The notes: generated by a model not told the origin, from the letters alone. A stretch of DNA of 64,000 nt from an uncultured Clostridia bacterium (GCA_944392335.1 CALXWJ010000021.1:1-64000); one strand, 5' to 3'. Shown: positions 21,642 through 31,460, numbered from the stretch's first letter. Numbers and translations: made by a program.

Positions 21642-21670
21642 ATTATATCATTTTATTCTGATTAAATCAA
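21642..21670 (-). promoter_or_regulatory. Promoter for the SGNH-GH36-like pair
   Basis: Minus-strand TTGATT (21665-21670) and TATAAT (21642-21647) with a 17-base spacer. The leader to the TTG start is about 90 bases. Confidence 0.7.
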
Positions 21671-21744
21671 CCTTATTTGATAAAATTATTCAATTTTTTC
21701 GCTGTTTTACGTGAAACCTCAATTCCCAAAAATAAATAATCATT

Positions 21745-21910
21745 TAATAAGGATTTGTCCCGTCATTCAACTATGACAAGAGCGAAACAGGTGATTCGTG
21801 AATCGCCCATACGTTACTGCACTGTGAGCAGTGGGAGATCGTACCCTCACTGCTCACAAATATGGAACCCGCCGCCGATTACGGCGGGGGACAACATGTT
21901 CGCAGTAATA
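21745..21910 (+). repeat. Dispersed structured repeat, copy 1 (most complete)
   Basis: Begins AATAAGGATTTGTCCCGTC and ends with a GTTCGCAGT version of the shared right end. It contains a small GATTC-GT-GAATC hairpin (21793-21804), a main hairpin of 11 perfect pairs (21823-21833 with 21848-21858) around ATCGTAC, and a second hairpin CCCGCCG/CGGCGGG (21868-21888). Related copies are at 43392, 49359, 52074 and 63459. It lies between the divergent SGNH and cysE genes. The 62-codon ORF across it appears spurious. The rest of the 21562-22213 gap is AT-rich promoter and leader DNA. Confidence 0.75.
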
Positions 21911-22050
21911 AATTGTTATACCGGAAAATCTGTACTGTTTTAAATAAAATATATTTTATATTTGTTTTGCTTGTCTTGCCATAAAATTCAGTTAAAGTTA
22001 CTGCTTTTTTTATGCATTTTGTTTTTTTTAAAAAAATTTATAAATTAAAG

Positions 22051-22079
22051 TTGTTTTTTTTTATAATTTGTTGTATAAT
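22051..22079 (+). promoter_or_regulatory. Promoter for cysE-cysS-mrnC
   Basis: TTGTTT (22051-22056) and TATAAT (22074-22079) with 17 bases between. The leader to cysE is about 130 bases and contains a GATATT-TT-AATATC palindrome but no T-box signature. Confidence 0.6.
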
Positions 22080-22213
22080 TTAATGTGAAATAATATGGTT
22101 TTTATTTGATATTTTAATATCTGAAGCTGAAATAATACGGCGCATGATGTTGTTTTTTCGAAATATAATATTTTACATATTTGGTGATATTATGAAAGCG
22201 GGTGAATATTTTA

Positions 22214-22885
22214 ATGCTATTTAAACATTTGCGAGAAGACGTTAAAGCTGTTTTGGAACGTGATCCGGCAGCCAGAAATTTTATTGAAGTGCTTCTTCTC
22301 TATCCCGGTATTTCCGCCGTAATGTGGCATCGTATTTCTCATTTTCTTTATAGACATAATATAAAATTTTTGGCACGATGGATCTCTCAAACCGTAAGAT
22401 TTTTTACAGGGATTGAAATACATCCGGGTGCATCAATAGGCAGAAGATTTTTTATAGACCACGGTATGGGTGTAGTTATCGGGGAAACTGCCGTTATCGG
22501 AGATGATTGTACAATATATCAGGGTGTAACTTTGGGCGGAACCGGAAAAGAAACCGGTAAAAGACACCCAACATTGGGCAATAATGTTATGGTCGGCAGC
22601 GGTGCAAAAATATTGGGCCCCTTCACTGTAGGTGATAATTCAAAAATTGCCGCAGGCGCCGTTGTTTTATCAGAAGTTCCTCCTGATTCGACCTGTGTGG
22701 GTGTTCCGGCACGGATCGTAAAACGCGAAGGAGTGAGAGTTGATCGTTCGGATCTTGACCAAGTTAAAATTCCGGATCCCGTATCCTTGCAGTTATGTAC
22801 TCTTTCGGTACATATTGCCAATATCGAAAAAAAATTAAAAGAAATGGAAAAAATATCCGAAACAACAGAAAAAACTACCGATTAA
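22214..22885 (+). CDS. cysE: Serine O-acetyltransferase
   Basis: Makes O-acetylserine from serine and acetyl-CoA, the first step of cysteine synthesis. An N-terminal helical domain (about 1-60, with LERDPAARN) is followed by a left-handed beta-helix of hexapeptide repeats: [20 protein letters not shown] with the catalytic His, [20 protein letters not shown] and the acetyl-CoA loop. About 223 residues, of the short EpsC-like type. I prefer ATG 22214 over the in-frame GTG at 22202; AGCGGGTGA overlaps the latter. It leads cysE-cysS-mrnC, a conserved clostridial order linking cysteine supply and its charging. Confidence 0.94.
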   Translation: MLFKHLREDVKAVLERDPAARNFIEVLLLYPGISAVMWHRISHFLYRHNIKFLARWISQTVRFFTGIEIHPGASIGRRFFIDHGMGVVIGETAVIGDDCTIYQGVTLGGTGKETGKRHPTLGNNVMVGSGAKILGPFTVGDNSKIAAGAVVLSEVPPDSTCVGVPARIVKREGVRVDRSDLDQVKIPDPVSLQLCTLSVHIANIEKKLKEMEKISETTEKTTD

Positions 22886-22928
22886 AATTATTTGGTGAAT
22901 TAATATTATAAAGAAAGGATATCTTTTT

Positions 22929-24335
22929 ATGAAAATATACAATACCTTGACAAGGAAAAAAGAAGAGTTCATACCTATTAATAAAGATGAGGTTACCATG
23001 TATTCCTGCGGGCCTACCGTTTATGATTACTTTCATATAGGAAATGCTCGTCCTTTTATCATATTTGACACAATGCGCCGATATCTTGAATATTCAGGTT
23101 ATAAAGTCAAGTTTGTACAGAATTTTACCGATATTGACGATAAAATGATCAACCGCGCCAACCGTGAAGGTATTACAGTCAAAGAATTGGGTGATAAATT
23201 TATTGCTGAATATTTTAAAGATGCAAAGGCTCTCGGAATTAATGAAGCAAGCGTCCATCCGAAAGCAACGGAAAATATTGACGCTATTATAGATATAATA
23301 AAAAAACTGGAAGAAAACGGCTATGCATATAATGTTGACGGTGATGTATATTTTTCAACAAAGAAATTCAGAGAATACGGAAAACTTTCAAAACAGCCTT
23401 TGGAGGATCTTGAAGCAGGCGCGAGAATTGACGTCAACGAGCACAAGAAAGACGCAATGGATTTTGCTTTATGGAAAGCGCAAAAAGAAGGAGAACCGGC
23501 ATGGGAAAGCCCTTGGGGCATGGGACGTCCGGGCTGGCATATCGAATGTTCCGCAATGGCTAATAAATATTTAGGTGAAACAATTGACATTCACTCGGGC
23601 GGACAGGATCTGATTTTTCCCCATCATGAAAATGAAATCGCACAAAGCGAATGTGCAAATCACAAACCTTTTGCACACTATTGGATGCACAATGGGTATA
23701 TTAACATCAATAATCAGAAAATGAGTAAATCCCTCGGGAATTTCTTTACAGTCCGTGATATAATAAAAAAATATGACCCTGAAATTGTCCGATTTTTTAT
23801 GCTGTCGTCACATTACAGGAATCCGATTAATTTTTCCGAAGTATTAATGGAACAATCAAAGTCTGCCGTGGAGAGAGTTTATACCTGTATCGATAATCTG
23901 CATTTTCTGTTAGATAACAGTGAAGAAAGAGATTTAAATGACAGGGAAAAAGAATATTCACAAAAACTTGATGAATACAAGCAGAAGTTTATTGATGCAA
24001 TGGATGATGACTTAAATACTGCCGATGCAATTGCAGCTGTATTTGATATTGTTTATGCTTCAAATACTTATCTTTCAACAGATACGAAAAATGCACATTC
24101 AATAATAGACAAGGCTTTGTCAACAATAAAAGAATTGGGTGATGTTCTGGGATTATTCAACAAAAACAAAAATAACTCACTTAATACGGAAATTGAGGCA
24201 ATGATTGAAGAACGTAACCGCGCAAGGAAAGATAAAAACTGGGCAAAAGCCGATGAAATAAGAGATAGACTCAAAGAAATGCATATTATTTTAAAAGATA
24301 CACCGATGGGTGTTAAATGGAGCTATGAAGAGTAA
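22929..24335 (+). CDS. cysS: Cysteinyl-tRNA synthetase
   Basis: Class I synthetase for tRNA-Cys. 468 residues with the HIGH-type motif in [11 protein letters not shown] near residue 35, zinc ligands CGP near 28 and [13 protein letters not shown] near 210-240, KMSKS in [11 protein letters not shown] near 268, and a C-terminal DALR-like helical domain. It follows cysE by 43 bases with an AAAGGA site, and its TAA overlaps the mrnC ATG. Confidence 0.97.
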   Translation: MKIYNTLTRKKEEFIPINKDEVTMYSCGPTVYDYFHIGNARPFIIFDTMRRYLEYSGYKVKFVQNFTDIDDKMINRANREGITVKELGDKFIAEYFKDAKALGINEASVHPKATENIDAIIDIIKKLEENGYAYNVDGDVYFSTKKFREYGKLSKQPLEDLEAGARIDVNEHKKDAMDFALWKAQKEGEPAWESPWGMGRPGWHIECSAMANKYLGETIDIHSGGQDLIFPHHENEIAQSECANHKPFAHYWMHNGYININNQKMSKSLGNFFTVRDIIKKYDPEIVRFFMLSSHYRNPINFSEVLMEQSKSAVERVYTCIDNLHFLLDNSEERDLNDREKEYSQKLDEYKQKFIDAMDDDLNTADAIAAVFDIVYASNTYLSTDTKNAHSIIDKALSTIKELGDVLGLFNKNKNNSLNTEIEAMIEERNRARKDKNWAKADEIRDRLKEMHIILKDTPMGVKWSYEE

Positions 24336-24730
24336 TGAGTATTATAAAACCTTCACAATATTCGCCTTTGGTCCTTGCATATATCGGAGACAGCGTTTAT
24401 GAATTATTTGTAAGAGAAAAAATAATTGAAGAACATACCGATATGCCCCCGAATAAACTGCACAGGCTTTCGATAACGCATGTAAGCGCCCATGCACAAA
24501 GCAATTCAATGCTTGCTGTTGAAACGGTTTTAACCGATGATGAATTATCTGTTTTCAGAAGAGGAAGAAACGCGAAATCAGCTACTGTCCCAAAAAATGC
24601 AGATATTACCGACTATCGGCGTGCAACAGGCTTTGAGGCCTTAATAGGTTATATATATTTAAGCGGCAATATGCAAAGATTAAAAGAAATTATGGAACTG
24701 GCATATGCCAATTCTGTTGATAAATTTTAA
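24335..24730 (+). CDS. mrnC: Mini-ribonuclease III
   Basis: Single-domain RNase III-like enzyme that matures 23S rRNA ends in Gram-positive bacteria. It has no double-stranded-RNA-binding domain. 131 residues: the catalytic signature YIGDSVYELFVR with Asp19 near the start, RRGRNAKSATVPKNA in the middle and FEALIGYIYLSG with the second acidic residue near 109. The start overlaps the cysS stop (TAATG). This cysS-mrnC coupling is typical of Firmicutes. Confidence 0.93.
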   Translation: MSIIKPSQYSPLVLAYIGDSVYELFVREKIIEEHTDMPPNKLHRLSITHVSAHAQSNSMLAVETVLTDDELSVFRRGRNAKSATVPKNADITDYRRATGFEALIGYIYLSGNMQRLKEIMELAYANSVDKF

Positions 24731-24766
24731 GCTATTACAGCCATGACAAGAAAGGAATGTTTACAC

Positions 24767-25621
24767 ATGGAAAAGAAAAGAGTTCTTGAGCTATCGATCA
24801 TAGCAAACAAGGTTCGGAAAGATGCATTGACAGCAGTATATACACCCGGATCGGGTCATCCGGGCGGTTCATTATCAATCGCGGATGTTCTTACTTTATT
24901 ATATTTTGAAATTATGAATATAGATCCGAAAAATCCCAAAGATCCGGATCGTGACAGATTTGTATTATCAAAAGGCCATACTGCTCCTGCTTTATATTCG
25001 GTATTGGCAGAGCGTGGTTATTTTCCGGCGGAAGATGTTAAAACATTCAGGAACATACACAGTTATCTGCAGGGTCATCCCGATATGAAGAGTGTTCCGG
25101 GTGTTGATATGTCAACAGGCTCATTAGGTCAAGGCATTTCCGCTGCCGGCGGTATGGCTCTTGCCGCAAAGCTTGACAATAAATCATACAGAGTTTACTC
25201 GATCATCGGAGACGGTGAATCGGAAGAAGGACAAGTATGGGAACAGGCTATGTTTGCCGCTCATTACAAGCTTGATAACTTTACGGTTTTTGTGGACTTT
25301 AACGGTCTGCAAATCGACGGTGATATAAAAGAAGTTATGAATCCCACTCCTCTTGATAAAAAATTCGAAGCCTTCGGCTGGCATGTTATCACATGTTCTG
25401 CTCATGACTTTAATGAACTGTACAATGCAATTGAAGAAGCCAAAAACACAAAAGGAAAACCGACTGCGATTATTATGCATTCAATTAAAGGTAAAAATGT
25501 TTCTTTCATGGAAAATAACCCGGCATGGCACGGTTCTGCTCCGAATAAAGAGCAATATGAACAAGCAATCAAAGAACTTGATGCTATAATTGAAAAATTG
25601 GAGGTAGAATACAATGGCTAA
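24767..25621 (+). CDS. Transketolase, N-terminal subunit
   Basis: Carries the thiamine-diphosphate-binding half of a split transketolase of the non-oxidative pentose phosphate pathway. 284 residues with PGSGHPGGSLSIAD near residue 30, SKGHTAPALYSVL, and the TPP motif GDGESEEGQVWEQAMFAA with a downstream NGLQIDG. I start at ATG 24767, with AGAAAGGA upstream; the ATG at 24743 lacks a site. It overlaps the C-terminal subunit gene by 8 bases, so equal amounts are probably made. Confidence 0.93.
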   Translation: MEKKRVLELSIIANKVRKDALTAVYTPGSGHPGGSLSIADVLTLLYFEIMNIDPKNPKDPDRDRFVLSKGHTAPALYSVLAERGYFPAEDVKTFRNIHSYLQGHPDMKSVPGVDMSTGSLGQGISAAGGMALAAKLDNKSYRVYSIIGDGESEEGQVWEQAMFAAHYKLDNFTVFVDFNGLQIDGDIKEVMNPTPLDKKFEAFGWHVITCSAHDFNELYNAIEEAKNTKGKPTAIIMHSIKGKNVSFMENNPAWHGSAPNKEQYEQAIKELDAIIEKLEVEYNG

Positions 25622-26543
25622 AAGAGCAACAAGAGAATCATACGGCGCTGCATTGGTTGCATACGGGGCTGATAAAAATATAATTGTTCTTGATGCGGAT
25701 TTATCCAAATCAACTAAAACCGATATGTTTAAAAAAGCATACCCGGACAGATTTATAAATATGGGTATAGCTGAGGGAAACATGATGAGTGTCGCAGCAG
25801 GTATAGCCTCAACGGGCAAAACGGTATTTGCCTCATCATTTGCAATGTTTGCGGCAGGCAGAGCATTTGAACAGATCAGAAATTCAATTGCGTATCCCAA
25901 TCTTAATGTAAAAATAGGAGCAACTCATGCAGGTATTTCCGTCGGTGAGGACGGAGCAACACATCAGTGTCTTGAAGATATTGCACTTATGCGTTCACTC
26001 CCCAACATGATCATTATTAACCCTGCCGATGATATTGAAGCACAGCTTGCAGTTAAAGCTGCCATTGATCATAAAGGCCCCGTATACATGAGATTTGCAC
26101 GTTTGGCCGTTGATGATATAAACCCGGCCGATTATAAATTTGAACTTGGAAAAGGTGTTACATTGTCAGACGGGAATGACATAACCATTATTGCAACCGG
26201 ACTTATGGTCGCCGAAGCATTAAAGGCGAAAGATATTCTTTCAAAAGAAGGTATTTGTACACGTGTAATAAACATTCATACAATAAAACCCATTGACGAA
26301 GATATAATCACAAAGGCAGCAAAAGAAACAGGCGCCATTGTAACCTGTGAAGAACACTATATAATGGGCGGCCTCGGAAGCGCCGTTTGTGAAGTTGTAT
26401 GTAAAAATTGTCCTGTACCGATTAAAATAATAGGTACCGACAGATTCGGAAAGTCAGGAAAACCAAATGAATTATTTATTGAATACGGTTTAACTGCCGA
26501 AAACATTGTAAAACAGGCTAAGGAACTGATAAAATTAAAATAA
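25614..26543 (+). CDS. Transketolase, C-terminal subunit
   Basis: Partner of the preceding gene: the pyrimidine-binding half plus the C-terminal transketolase domain. 309 residues, with NMGIAEGNMMSVAAGIAS near 45 (the catalytic glutamate), HAGISVGEDGATHQ near 103 and EEHYIMGGLGSAVCEV near 245. Together the two subunits equal a normal single-chain transketolase. Start ATG 25614, preceded by GGAGG inside the upstream gene. Confidence 0.93.
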   Translation: MAKRATRESYGAALVAYGADKNIIVLDADLSKSTKTDMFKKAYPDRFINMGIAEGNMMSVAAGIASTGKTVFASSFAMFAAGRAFEQIRNSIAYPNLNVKIGATHAGISVGEDGATHQCLEDIALMRSLPNMIIINPADDIEAQLAVKAAIDHKGPVYMRFARLAVDDINPADYKFELGKGVTLSDGNDITIIATGLMVAEALKAKDILSKEGICTRVINIHTIKPIDEDIITKAAKETGAIVTCEEHYIMGGLGSAVCEVVCKNCPVPIKIIGTDRFGKSGKPNELFIEYGLTAENIVKQAKELIKLK

Positions 26544-26577
26544 TATATAAAACTTGAAGGGAAGGATATTTGATCTC

Positions 26578-27141
26578 ATGAAAAAAATAATTCCATTGAT
26601 TATTTGTATATCCGTATTTTTAACCTCATGCGGCAATAATGATACAATAGAAACAAAAGATACTGTATATCCTTCCGAGCTTATAACTGTTGAAGAGCTT
26701 TCCGCATTTATCGGATATACCCCGGTTATGAATGAAACACGCTCAAGACGTGTATCTGATGCGGTTTTTGTAAGTGACCCCATCGGCAAAGAAGATATTG
26801 TAGAAATTAAGGTTCGTCAGAAAAACGGGCTGCAAAGCGAAGAAAAAGTAAAAGAATATTATGATGAATGTAAAAGTATGCGTCCTGATTCTTTTGAAAT
26901 CCAGCTTGATTATCCTGCCGAAGCCTTTATTGCATATCCGACTCTTCATTACTATATAAACGGCTATCACATTGAGGTCACGGCAGGTTCGGGAAATGAT
27001 GATCTGCAAAAAAATCTTTTACAAAATATTGCAAATATAACTTTGGAAAAGCTTATACAAATTACCGATATGGATATTGATAATACTGTAATAAGTGACG
27101 ATTCTGTTGATTTAGTTGAAAATACAGATAATAACGAATAA
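26578..27141 (+). CDS. Predicted lipoprotein of unknown function
   Basis: 187 residues. The N-terminus has lysines, a hydrophobic stretch and a lipobox ending LTSCG, so Cys about 18 should be lipidated and the protein anchored outside the membrane. The rest is acidic, with mixed alpha/beta character and an Asp-rich tail; I recognise no domain. Start ATG 26578, with GGGAAGGA upstream; the ATG at 26554 is less likely. It follows the transketolase gene by 34 bases and its end lies in the ilvB leader. Confidence 0.75.
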   Translation: MKKIIPLIICISVFLTSCGNNDTIETKDTVYPSELITVEELSAFIGYTPVMNETRSRRVSDAVFVSDPIGKEDIVEIKVRQKNGLQSEEKVKEYYDECKSMRPDSFEIQLDYPAEAFIAYPTLHYYINGYHIEVTAGSGNDDLQKNLLQNIANITLEKLIQITDMDIDNTVISDDSVDLVENTDNNE

Positions 27142-27168
27142 CCGGTTATTAATTTTAAGCCTTGAAAT

Positions 27169-27218
27169 ATGCAAGAAAAAAGACAGATTTGATTTTTACT
27201 TGTCTTTAACTCTTGCGT
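27169..27218 (+). promoter_or_regulatory. Two-stem hairpin in the ilvB leader
   Basis: ATGCAAGA (27169-27176) pairs with TCTTGCGT (27211-27218), and inside it AAAGACA (27179-27185) pairs with TGTCTTT (27201-27207). It is followed by ATTTTATTAC. It could terminate the lipoprotein transcript or attenuate ilvB. The frame upstream of ilvB, open from 27116, is rich in Leu and Ile codons, which is suggestive of a leader but unproven. Confidence 0.5.
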
Positions 27219-27253
27219 ATTTTATTACTCGATTAAAACGGAGGATGAGAAAA

Positions 27254-28912
27254 TTGGAGCATACAGGTTCTGAAATATTAATTGAAACATTAATAGAACA
27301 AGGCGTTGATACAGTATTCGGATATCCCGGCGGAAATGTACTGAAAATATATGATGAATTATATAAAACAGACAAAATAAAACATATAACTGCCTGTCAC
27401 GAACAAGGTGCCTGTCATGCTGCGGATGGTTATGCCCGAACAACGGGTAAAGTGGGTGTTGTCATTGCTACATCAGGCCCGGGGGCAACAAATCTTGTGA
27501 CCGGGATTGCAACGGCTGCTCTTGACTCAACACCGCTGGTAGCCATATGCGGAAACGTTTCCACATCAGCCCTCGGAAAAGACAGCTTCCAGGAAGTTGA
27601 TATCATGGGCGTAACTCTTCCGTTAACAAAGCATAATTACATAGTAAAACATGTACAGGATCTTGCAGATACAATACGTGAAGCCTTTTTAATCGCCAAA
27701 TCGGGCAGATGCGGTCCCGTGCTTATCGATATACCGCAGGATGTTCAGTTTGCGGTATGTGATTTTGAAAAAAAAGACATTGTTCCTCCCCTACCCGCTC
27801 CGCTCCCGTCAGATGAAGACATTGAGCGCGCGGTTGAAATGATAAACTTTTCAAAAAGACCTTTTATATATTCCGGCGGAGGAGTTGTTCTTTCCGGTGC
27901 ATGTAATGAATTAGTAAAATTATCTGAAGAAATTGATGCACCGGTGGGTACAAGCATGATGGGATTGACATCAATTCCGAGAAAACATGAAAATTTTGTT
28001 GGAATGACCGGTATGCATGGACGATATGCCGCTACAAATTCCATGATGAATTCTGATTTGATTATAGCATGCGGAACACGTTTTTCGGATCGTGCTACGG
28101 GAAATAAATCAAAATTTGCGACAAATATTCCCATACTGCATATAGATATAGATCAATCGGAAATAAATAAAAACATAAAGGCAACTCACAGTTTGGTCGG
28201 TGATTTAAAATATATACTTCCAAAGCTTATTGAAGGGGCCGATAAACAAAAAAGACCTTTGTGGCATAATGAAATACAGCAATATAAAGAATTTGAAGCT
28301 TCAAAAGTCATTTCACAGCCTAACGTTATGACCCCAAAGAATATAATAGAGGAAATTCAAAAATATACAAATGAAGATACAGTAATCGTTACCGATGTGG
28401 GACAACACCAAATGTGGACAACACAATTTTATGATTTTGTAAAACCGCGTACACTGCTTACATCGGGCGGGCTGGGAACAATGGGATTCGGTTTGGGAGC
28501 CGCTATAGGTTCTTCAATTTCAACAGGTAAAAAACAGGTTGTGCTGATAACAGGAGACGGAAGTTTTCATATGAATATGATTGAACTTGCTACTGCTGTT
28601 GAATATAAATTACCGATAAAGGTATTCATAATAGACAATCACGCCTTGGGAATGGTTAAACAATGGCAGTCTATTTTTTATAACCACAGATATTCATGTA
28701 CCCTGCAAAACAAAAAAACCGATTTTGTTCTCGCGGCAAAGGCTTTTGGTGCGTCAGGCTTCAAAGCAGAAAATACGGAAGAATTACATACTTTTGTAAA
28801 AAAGGTTTTTTCAACCGATGACGTATGTGTTGTAGATTGTGTTATAAGCTCTGATGAATGTGTTCTTCCAATGATACCGCCAAACGGCAGTATATCAGAT
28901 ATTATCATGTAA
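27254..28912 (+). CDS. ilvB: Acetolactate synthase, large subunit
   Basis: Thiamine-diphosphate enzyme that makes acetolactate (or acetohydroxybutyrate), the first common step of branched-chain amino acid synthesis. About 552 residues with VDTVFGYPGGNVLKIYDELY near the start, ACHEQGACHAADGYAR (catalytic glutamate) near 45, an FAD-binding middle domain, and the TPP motif GDGSFHMNMIELATAVEY near 435. The likely start is TTG 27254, 9 bases after GGAGG; ATG 27245 directly abuts the ribosome site. It is followed by ilvN after 37 bases. Confidence 0.95.
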   Translation: MEHTGSEILIETLIEQGVDTVFGYPGGNVLKIYDELYKTDKIKHITACHEQGACHAADGYARTTGKVGVVIATSGPGATNLVTGIATAALDSTPLVAICGNVSTSALGKDSFQEVDIMGVTLPLTKHNYIVKHVQDLADTIREAFLIAKSGRCGPVLIDIPQDVQFAVCDFEKKDIVPPLPAPLPSDEDIERAVEMINFSKRPFIYSGGGVVLSGACNELVKLSEEIDAPVGTSMMGLTSIPRKHENFVGMTGMHGRYAATNSMMNSDLIIACGTRFSDRATGNKSKFATNIPILHIDIDQSEINKNIKATHSLVGDLKYILPKLIEGADKQKRPLWHNEIQQYKEFEASKVISQPNVMTPKNIIEEIQKYTNEDTVIVTDVGQHQMWTTQFYDFVKPRTLLTSGGLGTMGFGLGAAIGSSISTGKKQVVLITGDGSFHMNMIELATAVEYKLPIKVFIIDNHALGMVKQWQSIFYNHRYSCTLQNKKTDFVLAAKAFGASGFKAENTEELHTFVKKVFSTDDVCVVDCVISSDECVLPMIPPNGSISDIIM

Positions 28913-28949
28913 TTAAAATGCTGTATCAAACAGCATGCGGAGGTTAATT

Positions 28950-29459
28950 ATGAATGAAAAACAACATGTAATTTTAGGTGTTCTCGTCGCAAACCATTTT
29001 GGTGTTCTTATGCGCGTTTCTTCTCTTTTTACAAGACGAGGATACAATATTGACAGCCTTACAGTCGGTGAAACAAACAATCCCGAATTTTCAAGAATGA
29101 CAATTACAACAACGGTCGATGAAAATACAAAAGAACAGATCGTAAAACAGTTATCAAAAATTTATGATGTGAAAAAAATAGAAGTCATGGTAAAAGAAAA
29201 TACAATAGAAAAAGAGCTCATGCTCATTAAAATTTCAATTACCAATGATACAAGAACCGAAATAATGAATGCGATAAATCTCTATATGGGAAAAATTGTT
29301 GATTTGACTCCCGATACGATAACTATTGAGATAACGGCAGAACAATCCAAATTGAATGACTTTGTGAAATATTTGGAACCTTACGGTATTATTGAACTTT
29401 GCCGGACCGGTATTACGGCAATAGGCAGAGGAAATGACAATACATTTTCTCTATCATAA
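28950..29459 (+). CDS. ilvN: Acetolactate synthase, small regulatory subunit
   Basis: ACT-domain subunit that binds valine and tunes the large subunit. About 169 residues: an N-terminal ACT domain with VLVANHFGVLMRVSSLFTRR and NIDSLTVGETN, a linker, then the C-terminal ALS_ss domain with LMLIKISI and a terminal GITAIGRG. Start ATG 28950, 6 bases after CGGAGG. Also called ilvH. No clear terminator is seen before the IS remnant at 29.5 kb. Confidence 0.94.
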   Translation: MNEKQHVILGVLVANHFGVLMRVSSLFTRRGYNIDSLTVGETNNPEFSRMTITTTVDENTKEQIVKQLSKIYDVKKIEVMVKENTIEKELMLIKISITNDTRTEIMNAINLYMGKIVDLTPDTITIEITAEQSKLNDFVKYLEPYGIIELCRTGITAIGRGNDNTFSLS

Positions 29460-29501
29460 ATAAAAAAGGACCGCTATCAATTTAGTGAGTGTATGAAAGA
29501 A

Positions 29502-30172
29502 AGTCTGTAAATACAGATCTTCTATGATAATTACTTGATTATACAGCCGTAAATTTGATTTCGGCTTACGATTTAGTTATACTGCAAAATTCTACGCATG
29601 TCAAGAAAAGGCGTAAAATTCACGTCTTTTTTTGATGTGAATTTTAAGTTATTCCGGCAGTCGCCCTCCATACATTATACTTAATTCGCCATAGACTTGT
29701 GCCTAATTTCGAATTGTTACAGTCTATTTTTTTTGTTGCTTCAAAAGTTGACAGATATAGAGCTTTTAAAAGAGCTATATCGCTCGGAAATACGCTTCTC
29801 TGTCGATTAAGTTTCGATACACAGCATTCAGTCTTTTGATAGCATTGGTGGTATAAATGACCTTCCTGACTGTGGATGAAAATTTAAAAATTGGAGATAT
29901 TGAATCCCATTTATCTTTCCAGCACTTCATTGAATTTGGGTATTTAGGTGTCCATTCTGCTGTAACTCGTTCTAATGCCTCCTGAATATCCTCTGTTGTT
30001 TCGATGTCATACTCCTGAAGAAGTTGACGGATAATGTTCCTTTTTCCCTCTGTCATTACTACTTTGTGTACTGGTTTCTTTTCTTTTGCCATGATTAAAG
30101 GCCTTCTTATGATTTTTATTTTATCATGGAAGACCTTTATTTTCAACTTTTACAGAAAAACTTTCACAGACA
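29502..30172 (-). mobile_element. Internally deleted IS256-family element
   Basis: The right boundary is the end shared with 123-180. The left boundary near 29502 (GTCTGTA, then CTTCTATGATAA) matches that end in inverted orientation, though imperfectly. Inside is a broken transposase with only its first 40 and last 100 or so codons. It cannot transpose on its own. I could not identify target-site duplications with confidence. Confidence 0.7.
29649..30092 (-). pseudogene. IS256-family transposase remnant
   Basis: The start (MAKEKKPVHKVVMTEGKRN) is the normal N-terminus of an IS256/mutator transposase. About 40 codons in, it jumps to the C-terminal part (KYPNSMKCWKDKWDSISPIF, then TVRKVIYTTNAI), so the DDE catalytic core is deleted. 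Near 29780 a frameshift breaks the frame: the family sequence continues as SVFPSDIALLKALYLSTFEA in a second frame. A second shift near 29690 leads to ELSIMYGGRLPE and the stop at 29649. One deletion plus two frameshifts mean it is long dead. Confidence 0.88.
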
Positions 30173-30219
30173 CACAAACCCCAACATTATTCGAAAAAAC
30201 TTTTCGCAAAATATTCTTT

Positions 30220-31410
30220 TTAATATAAGCGCCCCTTAAACTCAATCTTTCCAAACAGTCCATCCACTAATGAACTGACCGCGCTTTCTGAAGGATTGCA
30301 ATTCATCTGTATAAAAGTTGGGTCTTCCGGAAAATACTCTGAGGCAAAGAACTTTGTGCCATAGTTAACTATAATTTTCTTTTCTTTGCTAAACAAGTGT
30401 GACGCCCATATGCGCATGAACGGGACGCCCCATGATGTTTCATAAGCTGTATCCACGCTGAAAATAACAATATCATACATTGCCTGCAAAGCATCTATAT
30501 CATCCTGCCAACATACTCTTGATGGTACATCATATATATCTTTTTTTACCTCGGCAAAATATCTCCTTTTGATCAGTTCATTTTTCAGCATATCAGCCGA
30601 TTTACTGCTATCAGAAACATCCACAATGAGAAACTTTTTAACATCATCCTTAATCGGTAGGAGATTTATTTCATTCCTATGTTCACATATTCCATTCTCT
30701 TTAATTCTTCTAAGTGTTTCGTCAGCAAATTCTGCTGACGGTACAACCGCTTTCTTTTCCGAAACAAATTTATTTCTAAATTCTCTCATTCTATTTATTC
30801 GCGTTAAAGCATCTTCAAGTCTTTCCATTGGTATTTCTCCCGATTCAAGTTTTTCCGCAATAACGTCTGCAGCCTCAACAGGTGGCCATAATAACAGGTC
30901 TGCTCCCGCTTTAAATGCTTGCACGGTTTCAGCAATCAAATCACCAGTTGCCATTCCACCCATTATAAGAGCATCTGTAACAACTGCACCTTTAAATCCT
31001 AATTTTTCTTTCAACAGTTCTGTTGTTAGTTTATAAGAATATGTAGCTATCGGACAAAAACCATCGTGATATTCATCATCATAACTTTTTAACATGACAT
31101 GAGTATTCATAACACACATTACATTTTTTTTGAACATTTCCTGATAAACATATCCATATGTTTTCATCCATGTATCAAAATCAAGCTCATTTTTTCCTGG
31201 AGCAAAGTGCATATTTATAAACCCCCCGCCAAGACCCGGAAAATATTTTGATGTTGCACAAATACCTTGATTTTGTATCCCTTCTATAATTTTTCCGTAA
31301 ACTTTTACAGCTGTTTCTGGATTATGTGTACCACCACTGAATGGGTTTGGATACACAGTTGTAATATCAACAGCAGGTCCCAAAATCCAGTTATTGACTG
31401 GCTTAAACAT
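30220..31410 (-). pseudogene. 5'-truncated GH3-family glycosidase gene
   Basis: 396 codons open, beginning in the middle of a GH3 barrel. The first residues (NWILGPAVDI) normally lie about 100-150 residues into such enzymes. The rest has CATSKYFPGLGGGFINMHF, FKGAVVTDALIMGGM with the likely nucleophile Asp, and an alpha/beta C-terminal domain. There is no ribosome site before the ATG at 31410, and an in-frame stop lies just upstream. It resembles beta-N-acetylglucosaminidase or beta-glucosidase members. The frame itself is undamaged, so the truncation may be recent. It is wedged between the IS remnant and lysS. Confidence 0.8.
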
Positions 31411-31460
31411 GAAAAGAAATATTAATCATTAATTTGTGGAAATATTAGGGTTATAATATA

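Noticed and set aside
21755-21943. 62-codon ORF
   Set aside because: It runs across the structured repeat copy 1; the other copies do not preserve a frame, so it is not coding.
22086-22213. T-box or other riboswitch ahead of cysE/cysS, and likewise ahead of hisS, lysS and ilvB
   Set aside because: I looked for the T-box core (GGTGG-ACCGCG type) and a paired terminator/antiterminator and found none.
30122-30171. Treating the shared end with 131-180 as a simple direct duplication of chromosomal sequence
   Set aside because: It sits exactly at the transposase-upstream border of an IS256-like remnant, so an IS end is the better explanation.
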